From contig JAEWYD010000263.1 in the NCBI GenBank assembly GCA_023462275.1, positions 1 through 5,345 of the forward strand: DNA of 5,345 bases, in the 5' to 3' direction. The DNA is from Actinomycetes bacterium (GTDB lineage Bacteria; Actinomycetota; Actinomycetes; Actinomycetales; Cellulomonadaceae). The notes beneath the pieces were generated by a model that did no database searches, was not told the origin of the DNA, and saw only the letters and a list, made by a program, of their open reading frames with translations. Position 1 is the first letter of the stretch. Each line of letters starts with the position of its first letter. Position numbers and translations under genes: made by a program. Positions 1 through 5,086 of this stretch are shown here, piece by piece.

Positions 1-629
1 GGGCATCGGGGTCGGCGCGGGAGGGCGCCGCCGTGACCCGGGCCGGCGCGGCGCTCGTCGCCGGGCGGGAGGCAGCCGGTCCCGTGGTGCGCATGGCCAA
101 CGTCGTCGCGGCGAACGGCGGGGACAACGCGCGGCAGCTCTCGCTCGGCACCTACGTGCTGGCGCGCCGGTTCGAGGAGGTCGTCGCCGCCGCGAACGGC
201 CGCCTCACCACGATGTCCTCGGGCAGGTACGAGCTCGTGCGCAGCGAGGAGAAGGAGCGTGGGGGCGCCCGCAAGCTGGGCCTGGCGCTCAAGGTGGTCG
301 ACCACCACACCGAGCGCGAGCGCGACCCTGCCACCCTCTCCGGCGGGGAGACGTTCTACTTCGCGCTCTGCCTGGCGCTCGGCCTCGCCGACGTCGTCAC
401 GGCCGAGGCCGGCGGCACGGACCTCGGCACGCTGTTCGTCGACGAGGGCTTCGGCTCCCTGGACGGGGACACGCTCGACGTCGTGCTGGCCGAGCTGGGT
501 CGGCTCCGCGACGCCGGTCGCGTGGTCGGCGTCGTGTCGCACGTCGACGCCATGAAGCAGTCCATCGCCGAGCGCATCGAGGTGCGCCGCGCCGGTGACG
601 GGAGCAGCACGCTCAGCGTGCGCGCCTGA
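1..629 (+). CDS. sbcC: SbcC-type exonuclease ATPase subunit, C-terminal part (5' truncated by window)
   Basis: This is the C-terminal ATPase lobe of an SMC/Rad50-like protein, most likely SbcC. With SbcD, SbcC forms a nuclease that opens DNA hairpins and trims blocked double-strand ends. The frame is open from base 3 without a stop, so the true start and the N-terminal Walker A lie outside the window; the GTG at 33 is internal. Visible motifs are the ABC signature LSGGE (336-350), Walker B TLFVDE followed by GFGSLD (from 429), and a switch histidine in VVSHV (540-542). The signature runs into TFYFALCLALGLADVV, which is typical of SbcC/Rad50 rather than of transporters. The preceding stretch (RFEEVVAAANGRLTTMSSGRYEL) resembles the region where the coiled coil re-enters the head domain. 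RecN or another SMC-like ATPase is less likely because of this combination. The gene converges on the next one, 31 bases away. Confidence 0.87.
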   Translation, partial: ASGSAREGAAVTRAGAALVAGREAAGPVVRMANVVAANGGDNARQLSLGTYVLARRFEEVVAAANGRLTTMSSGRYELVRSEEKERGGARKLGLALKVVDHHTERERDPATLSGGETFYFALCLALGLADVVTAEAGGTDLGTLFVDEGFGSLDGDTLDVVLAELGRLRDAGRVVGVVSHVDAMKQSIAERIEVRRAGDGSSTLSVRA

Positions 630-665
630 CCGGGGACCGCCCCGCTCCCGTCACGCCCCGTCACC
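594..665. terminator. Nested inverted repeats between convergent genes, candidate two-way terminator
   Basis: GTGACGGGAGC (595-605) is perfectly complementary to GCTCCCGTCAC (644-654). Inside are a hairpin GCACGCT-C-AGCGTGC (607-621) and a shorter one CGGGG-ACCG-CCCCG (631-644, sharing one base with the outer arm). The left arm has an alternative partner, since GGTGACGGG (594-602) also pairs with CCCGTCACC (657-665). The structure covers both stop codons and the whole 31-base gap. There is no T tract, which is common for actinobacterial terminators. Terminator function is inferred from position and pairing only. Confidence 0.42.
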
Positions 666-1137
666 ACAGCCAGCCGTGCTCGGCGAGCTCCAGCTCGTCG
701 GCGAGGCGCTCTGGCTCGCTGCGGCGCCGGAGCCCCGGCGTCGGGATGACCGGGGCGTTCGCGACGCCGGCCATGAGCCGCGCCTGGTCGAGCAGGTCGT
801 CGTACGCGGCGAGCGTCGCCTCCATGCGGCGCCCGAGGCCGAACGTCCGCGGGTCGGTCTCCAGCTGGTGCAGCTGGGCCGCCACGGCGGACAGGCGCAT
901 CTGCAGCGCGAGCGCCTCGAACGGGTCCGGCTCCGTGGGGCGGGGCGGCCGCCCGCGAGCGGTACGCCGGGACGCGCGGCGCTCGTCGCGCCGATCGCGG
1001 TGGCGCCCCCAGGCCGCGCTCAGCCGGCGTGCGGCGCGCCGCCACCACGGGGGCGGGCCGGGGTCGGGGAGCAGCGTGGCGAGGAGGCCGTAGACGAGCC
1101 CGGGAAGCAGGATCCAGAAAAGGGCCTCGATGACCAT
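661..1137 (-). CDS. Hypothetical membrane-anchored protein, 158 residues
   Basis: No family is recognised with certainty. Residues 4-23 form one hydrophobic segment (FWILLPGLVYGLLATLL), read as a membrane anchor or signal anchor. A Pro/Trp turn and a strongly basic stretch (about 33-66, many Arg) follow, which suggests the rest stays on the cytoplasmic side. Residues 71-123 look alpha-helical, with a heptad-like pattern and the phrase DPRTFGLGRRMEATLAAYDD. The C-terminus is acidic and ends in aromatic residues (ELAEHGWLW). The ATG at 1137 was chosen because the membrane segment starts right after it. The open frame continues much further upstream but only as antisense to the neighbouring genes. 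A weak AGG lies about 7-9 bases upstream. The gene is divergent from the DUF2993 gene and convergent with sbcC, so it is probably transcribed alone. Similar short proteins seem common in Micrococcales (from memory). Confidence 0.68.
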   Translation of the reverse strand: MVIEALFWILLPGLVYGLLATLLPDPGPPPWWRRAARRLSAAWGRHRDRRDERRASRRTARGRPPRPTEPDPFEALALQMRLSAVAAQLHQLETDPRTFGLGRRMEATLAAYDDLLDQARLMAGVANAPVIPTPGLRRRSEPERLADELELAEHGWLW

Positions 1138-1161
1138 GGCGTGCCTCGCTCGCTCACCACC

Positions 1162-1167
1162 AGCGTA
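1162..1167 (-). promoter_or_regulatory. Candidate -10 box (TACGCT) for the membrane-anchored protein gene
   Basis: On the minus strand this reads TACGCT, matching the TAnnnT pattern. It would start transcription about 18 bases before the ATG at 1137. No convincing -35 box is visible about 17 bases further upstream. It lies in the 114-base divergent region shared with the DUF2993 gene. Confidence 0.28.
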
Positions 1168-1239
1168 GGACGGCGGCGCGACCCCGGGAAGAGGAGGCGG
1201 CCGCGGCGGGCACGGCGCGACGCCGACGTGGCCGCTGCA

Positions 1240-1245
1240 TAGGGT
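1240..1245 (+). promoter_or_regulatory. Candidate -10 box (TAGGGT) for a leaderless DUF2993 transcript
   Basis: TAGGGT ends 6 bases before the ATG at 1252, the spacing expected if transcription starts at the A of the ATG. A weak -35-like GCGACG lies at 1217-1222, 17 bases upstream. No good Shine-Dalgarno sequence is present, which fits leaderless translation. The alternative reading is that AGGG serves as a weak ribosome binding site. Confidence 0.42.
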
Positions 1246-1251
1246 GCCCCC

Positions 1252-1935
1252 ATGCGCCGCCTCGTCCGCACCGTGCTCGTGCTCGCCCTGGTGGCGGGCG
1301 CGCTGGTCGCCGCGGACACGATCGCCCGCTCCCGCACCGAGGACGAGATCGCCGCCAACCTCACGGCGATCCCCGGCGTCGTCGGCGAGCCGCACGTGAG
1401 CGTCGCCGGGTTCCCGTTCCTCACCCAGGTGTCGGCGGGCTCGCTCCGCAGCGTCCGCGTCACGGCGCCGGAGGCGGTGCTGGGCGGCCTCCACCTCGAG
1501 GACGTCGAGGTGGACCTCACGGACGTCGGCACCGACGCGCCCTACCCCGCGGCCCGGGCGGTCATGACGGGCCGGGCCACGCCGGACGACCTCGAGGCCG
1601 TCGTCGACGCCGGCCTGGACCTGGAGATCCGGCGCGGCGAGCTGGTCGCGACGACGACGGTGCTCGGGTTGCCCCTCGACGTCGTCCTGGACCCGCGCCC
1701 GGACGGACGCGAGGTCGAGGTGGACGTGGTGGGGTTCACGCTCGCGGGCGTGGGCGTGTCGGCCGACGAGCTGCCCGCCGACGTCACGGACCTCCTGCAG
1801 GGCCTGCGGTTCGCCGTCGACGACCTGCCCCCCGGCATGTCGCTCACCGAGGTCGGCGTGCGCGACGACGTCGTGGTGCTCCGGGCCGAGGGCGTCGACC
1901 TGGATCTCGCCACGGTGGCCGCGGCGGCGCGCTGA
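1252..1935 (+). CDS. DUF2993/LmeA-like phospholipid-binding envelope protein
   Basis: The 227-residue product looks like a member of the DUF2993 (LmeA) family, found widely in actinobacteria. The mycobacterial member LmeA is a periplasmic lipid-binding protein that supports lipomannan elongation. Residues 2-7 are basic and 8-21 hydrophobic (VLVLALVAGALVAA), a signal peptide or signal anchor without a clear cleavage site. The family-like core follows: IARSRTEDEIAANL, an AGFPFLTQV segment near residues 52-60, GGLHLEDVEVDLTDV, and a long run of beta strands rich in Val, Asp and Gly up to the C-terminus. The FPFLTQ phrase after the signal segment is a typical mark of the family. Length fits a full copy. 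The start has no good Shine-Dalgarno sequence but sits 6 bases after a TAnnnT box. Deo-type metabolism downstream gives no functional link, and deoD has its own promoter candidate. The lipid ligand is unknown. Confidence 0.82.
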   Translation: MRRLVRTVLVLALVAGALVAADTIARSRTEDEIAANLTAIPGVVGEPHVSVAGFPFLTQVSAGSLRSVRVTAPEAVLGGLHLEDVEVDLTDVGTDAPYPAARAVMTGRATPDDLEAVVDAGLDLEIRRGELVATTTVLGLPLDVVLDPRPDGREVEVDVVGFTLAGVGVSADELPADVTDLLQGLRFAVDDLPPGMSLTEVGVRDDVVVLRAEGVDLDLATVAAAAR

Positions 1936-1991
1936 GCGCGGCACTCCCACGATCCCCGAGGCGCCCTCACGGAACGCGCACACCCGGGCGA

Positions 1992-1997
1992 TAGATT
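1992..1997 (+). promoter_or_regulatory. Candidate -10 box (TAGATT) for a leaderless deoD transcript
   Basis: TAGATT ends 7 bases before the deoD ATG at 2005. No purine-rich ribosome binding site lies in between, so the transcript probably starts at or next to the ATG. A -35 box is not clear; CTCACG at 1966-1971 is a weak candidate with a long spacer. The placement matches that seen before the upstream DUF2993 gene. Confidence 0.48.
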
Positions 1998-2004
1998 GGC
2001 CGCC

Positions 2005-2772
2005 ATGGCCACTCCGCACATCGGCGCCGAGCCCGGCGACTTCGCACCCGACGTCCTCATGCCCGGCGACCCCCGCCGCGCGCAGCGCATCGCCGAGACG
2101 GTGCTCGAGGACGCACGGCTCGTCACCGAGGTCCGCGGCATCGTCGGGTACACGGGCAGCTTCGACGGCCGGCCCGTCTCCGTCCTGGCCTCCGGCATGG
2201 GCATCCCCTCGATCAGCATCTACGCCACCGAGCTGTTCCGGTTCTTCGGCGTCGAGCGGATCATCCGCATCGGCACGGCGGGCGGCATGGCCCCCCAGCT
2301 CGAGGTGGGCGACGTCGTCATCGCCCACGCCGCGCACACGGACTCCGACGTGAGCGCCAACCGCATCCCCGGCATCCACTACAGCCACACGGCGTCGTTC
2401 GCGCTCACCGCGGCCGCCGCGACGGCCGCTGGCGTCGGGCACGGCCGCACCAGCCGCCCGGAGGAGGCAGCGACGGGCCGGCGTCGTCGGCGCAAGAACG
2501 GTCACGTGTACGTGGGCACCGTCTTCTCGTCCGACGTGTTCTACGCGGACCGCCCCGCGACCATGGAGGCCATGGTCAAGCACGGCACCCTCGCGGTGGA
2601 GATGGAGGCGGCCGGGCTCTACGCCGTCGCCGACCAGCACGGCAAGCAGGCCCTGGCCATCTGCACCATCAGCGACCTCCTGTTCAAGGACGCCTCGCTG
2701 TCGGCGGAGGAGCGCGAGCTCCTCTTCGACCGCTCGGTCGCGTTCGGCCTGGCGGCGTTCGCCACGGCCTGA
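2005..2772 (+). CDS. deoD: Purine nucleoside phosphorylase, DeoD type
   Basis: The 255-residue product is a hexameric-type purine nucleoside phosphorylase, which splits purine (deoxy)nucleosides with phosphate into base and (deoxy)ribose 1-phosphate in the cytoplasmic salvage pathway. It starts with MATPHI like E. coli DeoD. Comparison with the remembered E. coli sequence shows the active-site residues kept: His5, Gly21 in MPGDP, Arg25, Arg44 in VRG, Arg88 in IIRIG, VEMEAAG (199-205) binding the ribose, Ser223-Asp224 in ISD for the base, and Arg237. Thr91 stands where E. coli has phosphate-binding Ser90. The protein is about 16 residues longer than E. coli DeoD, and an extra segment of about 19 residues with five Arg in a row lies near 145-166, just before VGTVFSSD. 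The ATG at 2005 is preferred over TTG at 1996, which falls in the -10 box. The gene stands alone here, without other deo genes. Confidence 0.93.
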   Translation: MATPHIGAEPGDFAPDVLMPGDPRRAQRIAETVLEDARLVTEVRGIVGYTGSFDGRPVSVLASGMGIPSISIYATELFRFFGVERIIRIGTAGGMAPQLEVGDVVIAHAAHTDSDVSANRIPGIHYSHTASFALTAAAATAAGVGHGRTSRPEEAATGRRRRRKNGHVYVGTVFSSDVFYADRPATMEAMVKHGTLAVEMEAAGLYAVADQHGKQALAICTISDLLFKDASLSAEERELLFDRSVAFGLAAFATA

Positions 2773-2924
2773 CGTCGGCCGCGCCGGGCCCGCGTGTGGC
2801 CTGGGTCACGGAGCGGGTGAAAGCCGCACCGATACGCCCGTCTCGCGTCACAGCGCCCGGCCTGCCCCGTCTCACACCACGAAGGCGCCGGGGATGCCGG
2901 CGGCGGACGTGACGAGACGACGGC

Positions 2925-2930
2925 AGGAGG
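2925..2930 (+). promoter_or_regulatory. Perfect AGGAGG ribosome binding site fixing a GTG start
   Basis: AGGAGG lies 7 bases before the GTG at 2938, the best spacing for ribosome binding, so it decides the start of the 97-residue gene despite the non-ATG codon. The preceding 2773-2924 stretch holds no gene. No promoter or terminator there is clear enough to name. Confidence 0.8.
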
Positions 2931-2937
2931 TGGCTCG

Positions 2938-3231
2938 GTGACCCAGACGGCGCTCCCCCCGCGTACGACCACGACGCACACCACGTCGGCAGCCTGGGAC
3001 CGGCCCGGTGCCCTCCGCCCTGCGATCTCGCTCCACGGTGAGGACCCGACCTCCGGCATCCCCGCGACCTGGCACGTGTCCCCGGCCGACGAGCCCGGCG
3101 AGTTCGTCATCGAGCGCGCCGACGGGGACATCCGCAACCCGCACGTGTGGATGCAGGCGCGCCGCGAGTCGCGCGTCGGCACCGAGAGCGACGTCACGGA
3201 GCTGATCCGCTCCGTGATGGTCGGACGATGA
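2938..3231 (+). CDS. Conserved-looking hypothetical protein, 97 residues
   Basis: I do not recognise the family. The N-terminal 20 residues are Thr/Pro-rich and look disordered (TTTTHTTS). The rest looks like a small folded soluble domain: WDRPGALRPAISLHG, then ATWHVSPADEPGEFVIERADG (probable beta hairpin), then IRNPHVWMQARRESRV and a C-terminal helix of about 17 residues (ESDVTELIRSVMVGR). No signal peptide, membrane segment or cysteine is present. The start is a GTG fixed by the perfect AGGAGG 7 bases upstream, and codon use is that of a normal gene of this genome. The 165 bases before it separate it from deoD, so it probably has its own promoter. Its stop overlaps the ATG of a small Cys-rich frame (ATGA), suggesting a two-gene unit. 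The function is unknown. Confidence 0.75.
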   Translation: MTQTALPPRTTTTHTTSAAWDRPGALRPAISLHGEDPTSGIPATWHVSPADEPGEFVIERADGDIRNPHVWMQARRESRVGTESDVTELIRSVMVGR

Positions 3232-3306
3232 GCGCCCCTCGGGGCGGGTGCCCCCGCGCCCATTCCCCCCAGCCCGGACGCGTGTTCTGTCCCGAGGGGC
3301 GTTCAT
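3228..3306. repeat. Long imperfect inverted repeat, 16-base arms, 15 of 16 matching
   Basis: The left arm ATGAGCGCCCCTCGGG (3228-3243) is complementary to CCCGAGGGGCGTTCAT (3291-3306) except at one position, which forms a G-U pair in RNA. Inside the arms, five more pairs including G-U wobbles can extend the RNA stem to 3248/3286, leaving a loop of about 37 bases. The left arm contains the stop codon of the 97-residue gene and the start codon of the following small frame. Possible roles are a control hairpin over that start, a terminator without a T tract, an operator, or the remains of a small mobile element. The sequence does not decide between them. Confidence 0.7.
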
Positions 3307-3401
3307 CCCGAGTCTCCGTCCGCTGCGCGGAGGCCAAGGAGCGGCCGCAGCTGAGCCAGTGCCTGTGGAGCCGGCGGCACGTCGTCCGCCAGCCGCGCTG
3401 A
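3228..3401 (+). CDS. Candidate small Cys-rich protein, 57 residues
   Basis: No family is recognised. The frame begins with an ATG that overlaps the previous stop (ATGA) and ends 3 bases before the stop of the opposing ABC gene. It contains Cys8, His12, Cys21, Cys33 and Cys45, a spacing that could suit a small metal-binding or disulfide-bonded fold, in a basic protein (CPEGR, VRCAEAKERPQLSQCLWSRRH). Codons 28-57 all end in G or C, and about 88 percent do overall, which supports real coding, more strongly in the second half. No strong Shine-Dalgarno sequence precedes the ATG, so translation would depend on coupling to the upstream gene. An alternative start is GTG at 3282, giving 39 residues beginning just before FCPEG. 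The ATG is buried in the left arm of a long inverted repeat. It could also be a chance frame, because high GC favours long open frames. Confidence 0.4.
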   Translation: MSAPRGGCPRAHSPQPGRVFCPEGRSSRVSVRCAEAKERPQLSQCLWSRRHVVRQPR

Positions 3402-3402
3402 C

Positions 3403-3423
3403 GGTCAGTCCCCCCCGCTGACC
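3403..3423. terminator. Small hairpin at the convergent junction, weak terminator candidate
   Basis: GGTCAG (3403-3408) pairs with CTGACC (3418-3423) around a C-rich loop. An overlapping 11-base palindrome CTGAC-G-GTCAG (3398-3408) contains both opposing stop codons. The stem is only six pairs and has no T tract, so it is a weak candidate. It is recorded because only 3 bases separate the two convergent frames. Confidence 0.22.
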
Positions 3424-4139
3424 AGGCGGCCGTCCGCGAGCTCGAGCACCCGGTCGGCCATCGCCATGAGCGACGGGTCGTGGGTGGAGATGATCGCCGT
3501 CATGCCCTCGGAGCGGACGACCTCGCGCAGCAGCGCCATGATCGACGCACCCGTCTCGGCGTCCAGCTGACCGGTCGGCTCGTCCGCGACCAGGAGCCGC
3601 GGGGAGTTGGCCAGCGCGCGGGCGATCGCGACCCGCTGCTGCTGGCCCCCGGAGAGCTCCGCCGGCCGCTGGGCGGCGTGGGCGGTGAGGCCGACGAGCT
3701 CGAGGAGCTCCGCGACGCGCGCCTCGCGCTCGGCGGGCGGCGTCCGGCGCAGCCGCAGGGGCAGGCCGACGTTCTCGGTCGCCGAGAGCATGGGCACCAG
3801 GCCGAACGTCTGGAAGACGAACGCCAGCCGGTCCCGGCGCAGGTCCGTGCGGCCCTGCTCGTCGAGCGCCCCGACGTCGACGCCGTCGACGACGACCGTG
3901 CCGGTGGTCGGTGTGTCCAGGCCGCCGACGCAGTTCAGCAGCGTCGTCTTGCCGGCGCCGGAGCGCCCCGCCAGCGCCACCAGCGCGCCGCGGTCCACCG
4001 TGAACGACACGTCGCGCAGCGCGTGCACCTCGCCCGCGGACGTGCGGAACACCCGGCTGAGCCCGGACACGACGACGGCGCGACCGCCGTCGGCCGCCTG
4101 GCCCGCCACGCGCGGCTCCGCGGTCAGCTCGCCGCTCAT
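3405..4139 (-). CDS. ABC transporter ATP-binding protein, MacB/LolD type
   Basis: The 244-residue product is a complete ABC ATPase of the LolD/MacB/FtsE group, which drives FtsX-like permeases to move lipids, lipoproteins, peptides or drugs, or to act as a mechanical switch across the membrane. It has Walker A GRSGAGKTT (58-66), Q-loop Gln110 in FVFQTFGLVPMLSATENV, signature LSGGQQQ (162-168), Walker B LLVADE (182-187) with catalytic Glu187, a D-loop GQLDAETG, and switch His220 in ISTHD. The QTFGLVPMLSATENV segment is typical of this subgroup. An N-terminal tail of about 20 residues precedes the domain. The ATG at 4139 overlaps the stop of the upstream ATPase (ATGA) and has a GGGAGGAGGGG ribosome binding site. 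It is the last gene of the leftward operon. Both motif sets are intact, so it probably works together with the first ATPase. The substrate is unknown. Confidence 0.92.
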   Translation of the reverse strand: MSGELTAEPRVAGQAADGGRAVVVSGLSRVFRTSAGEVHALRDVSFTVDRGALVALAGRSGAGKTTLLNCVGGLDTPTTGTVVVDGVDVGALDEQGRTDLRRDRLAFVFQTFGLVPMLSATENVGLPLRLRRTPPAEREARVAELLELVGLTAHAAQRPAELSGGQQQRVAIARALANSPRLLVADEPTGQLDAETGASIMALLREVVRSEGMTAIISTHDPSLMAMADRVLELADGRLVSGGD

Positions 4140-5086
4140 CGCCCCTCCTCCCGTCCGGACCGCCGTCCGCGGTGCCCGTCGTCGTGCCGCCCGGGACCTG
4201 TGTCGGGCCGGACCGCCACGTGGTCGCTCTCCAGCTGCAGCTCGACGCGGTCGCGCATGCCGAGGGCGGCGCGGTAGTCCTTCGGCAGCTGCAGGCGCCC
4301 GGCCCGGTCCAGGACCGCGTACTCGCGGGCGATGACGGACGACTCGCCGAACTCGTCGACCTCGGTGTGCCGCACGACCTCCGACGACGTGCGGCCGTCC
4401 CGGATCGCGACGGTCCGCCGCACCTGCGTGTGCACCTGGGCGTCGTGGGTGACGACGACGACGGTCGTGCCGAGCTGGGTGTTGGCGGCGCGCAGGGCGG
4501 CGAACACCTCCTCGCCCGTGGCGGAGTCGAGCTCGCCCGTCGGCTCGTCGGCGAACAGCACCTGCGGGGAGTTCGCCAGCGCCACGGCGATGGCCACCCG
4601 CTGCTGCTGGCCGCCGGAGAGGGTGTCGGGCCGGCGGTCGGCGAGCTCGCCGACGCCGAGCGCCCCGAGCAGGTCGCGCGCCCGTCGCCGTCGGGTGCGC
4701 GACCGCACCCCCGAGAACGCCATCGGGAGCATCACGTTCTCGGTCGCCGTCAGGTACGGCAGGAGGTTGCGTGCCGTCTGCTGCCAGATGAAGCCGACGA
4801 CGGAGCGCCGGTACGCGAGCCGGTCGGCCGTCGTCATGCGCAGCAGGTCCCAGCCGGCGACGACGGCGCGCCCGGCCGTGGCGACGTCCAGACCGGAGAG
4901 GATGTTGAGGAGCGTGGACTTGCCCGAGCCGGACGCGCCCACGACGGCGACCATGTCGCCCGGCGCGATGAGCAGGTCCAGGCCCTGCAGCGCCTGCACC
5001 TCGATCTGCTCCACCTGGTAGATCCGCACCAGGTTGTCGCAGACGATCAGCGCGTCCTGGCCGTACTCGGCGTGCGTCGTCGTCAT
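4136..5086 (-). CDS. ABC transporter ATP-binding protein with C-terminal AbrB/SpoVT-like domain
   Basis: The 316-residue product is about 75-85 residues longer than usual MacB/LolD ATPases. Residues 12-235 form a complete ABC domain: Walker A GASGSGKST (50-58), Q-loop in FIWQQTARNLLPYLTATENV (Gln102/103), signature LSGGQQQ (156-162), Walker B VLFADE (176-181) with Glu181, and His214 in VVTHD. Residues 255-294 (about 4205-4324) read YAVLDRAGRLQLPKDYRAAL followed by GMRDRVELQLESDHVAVRP. This matches the swapped-hairpin pattern of AbrB/MazE/SpoVT domains, in which a GR-hydrophobic-LP turn is followed by a short helix and two strands. In AbrB and MazE this fold dimerises and binds DNA; here it may instead pair subunits or bind the partner ATPase. 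A charged tail (295-316) follows and its last codons form the next gene's ribosome binding site. The ATG overlaps the permease stop (ATGA). I recall similar fusions in other actinobacteria, next to FtsX permeases. Confidence 0.9.
   Translation of the reverse strand: MTTTHAEYGQDALIVCDNLVRIYQVEQIEVQALQGLDLLIAPGDMVAVVGASGSGKSTLLNILSGLDVATAGRAVVAGWDLLRMTTADRLAYRRSVVGFIWQQTARNLLPYLTATENVMLPMAFSGVRSRTRRRRARDLLGALGVGELADRRPDTLSGGQQQRVAIAVALANSPQVLFADEPTGELDSATGEEVFAALRAANTQLGTTVVVVTHDAQVHTQVRRTVAIRDGRTSSEVVRHTEVDEFGESSVIAREYAVLDRAGRLQLPKDYRAALGMRDRVELQLESDHVAVRPDTGPGRHDDGHRGRRSGREEGR
4144..4152 (-). promoter_or_regulatory. Strong ribosome binding site inside the upstream gene's 3' end
   Basis: On the minus strand GGGAGGAGG lies 4-12 bases before the ATG at 4139. 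It is formed by the codons for the last residues (REEGR) of the AbrB-tailed ATPase. Reinitiation at the ATGA overlap should therefore be efficient, giving similar amounts of the two ATPases. Confidence 0.7.

Noticed and set aside
1996..2004. TTG at 1996 as the deoD start
   Set aside because: It lies inside the TAGATT box and adds only MAA before the MATPHI start that is shared with E. coli DeoD.
661..2640. A 659-codon open frame on the minus strand
   Set aside because: Only its last 158 codons (661-1137) form a plausible gene. The rest lies antisense to the DUF2993 gene and deoD, is rich in His, Asp, Gly and Arg, and shows no domain; it reflects high GC.
2761..2815. Short complementary stretches after the deoD stop as a terminator
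   Set aside because: Only 4-5 base stems with competing partners were found (for example CGGCC/GGCCG around the stop), and there is no T tract. That is no better than expected in DNA of this GC content.
2837..2919. CCCGTCTC repeated at 2837 and 2866 with an inverted GAGACG at 2914, as a possible operator upstream of the 97-residue gene
   Set aside because: The same CCCGTCTC occurs inside coding sequence at 2173-2180 and 3550-3557, so it is not specific to this intergenic region.
2872..3306. A 144-codon minus-strand frame starting with ATG in the right arm of the inverted repeat
   Set aside because: It is antisense to the 97-residue gene, which has a perfect ribosome binding site. The frame shows no domain and has low-complexity Arg/Gly composition.
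3480..4335. Long plus-strand frames opposite the second ABC ATPase and the end of the first
   Set aside because: The minus strand encodes complete ABC motifs across the region, so these frames are shadows caused by GC bias.
4332..5021. A 229-codon plus-strand frame opposite the AbrB-tailed ATPase
   Set aside because: It is Ser/Arg/Thr-rich with no recognisable domain and is fully covered by an intact ABC domain on the other strand.
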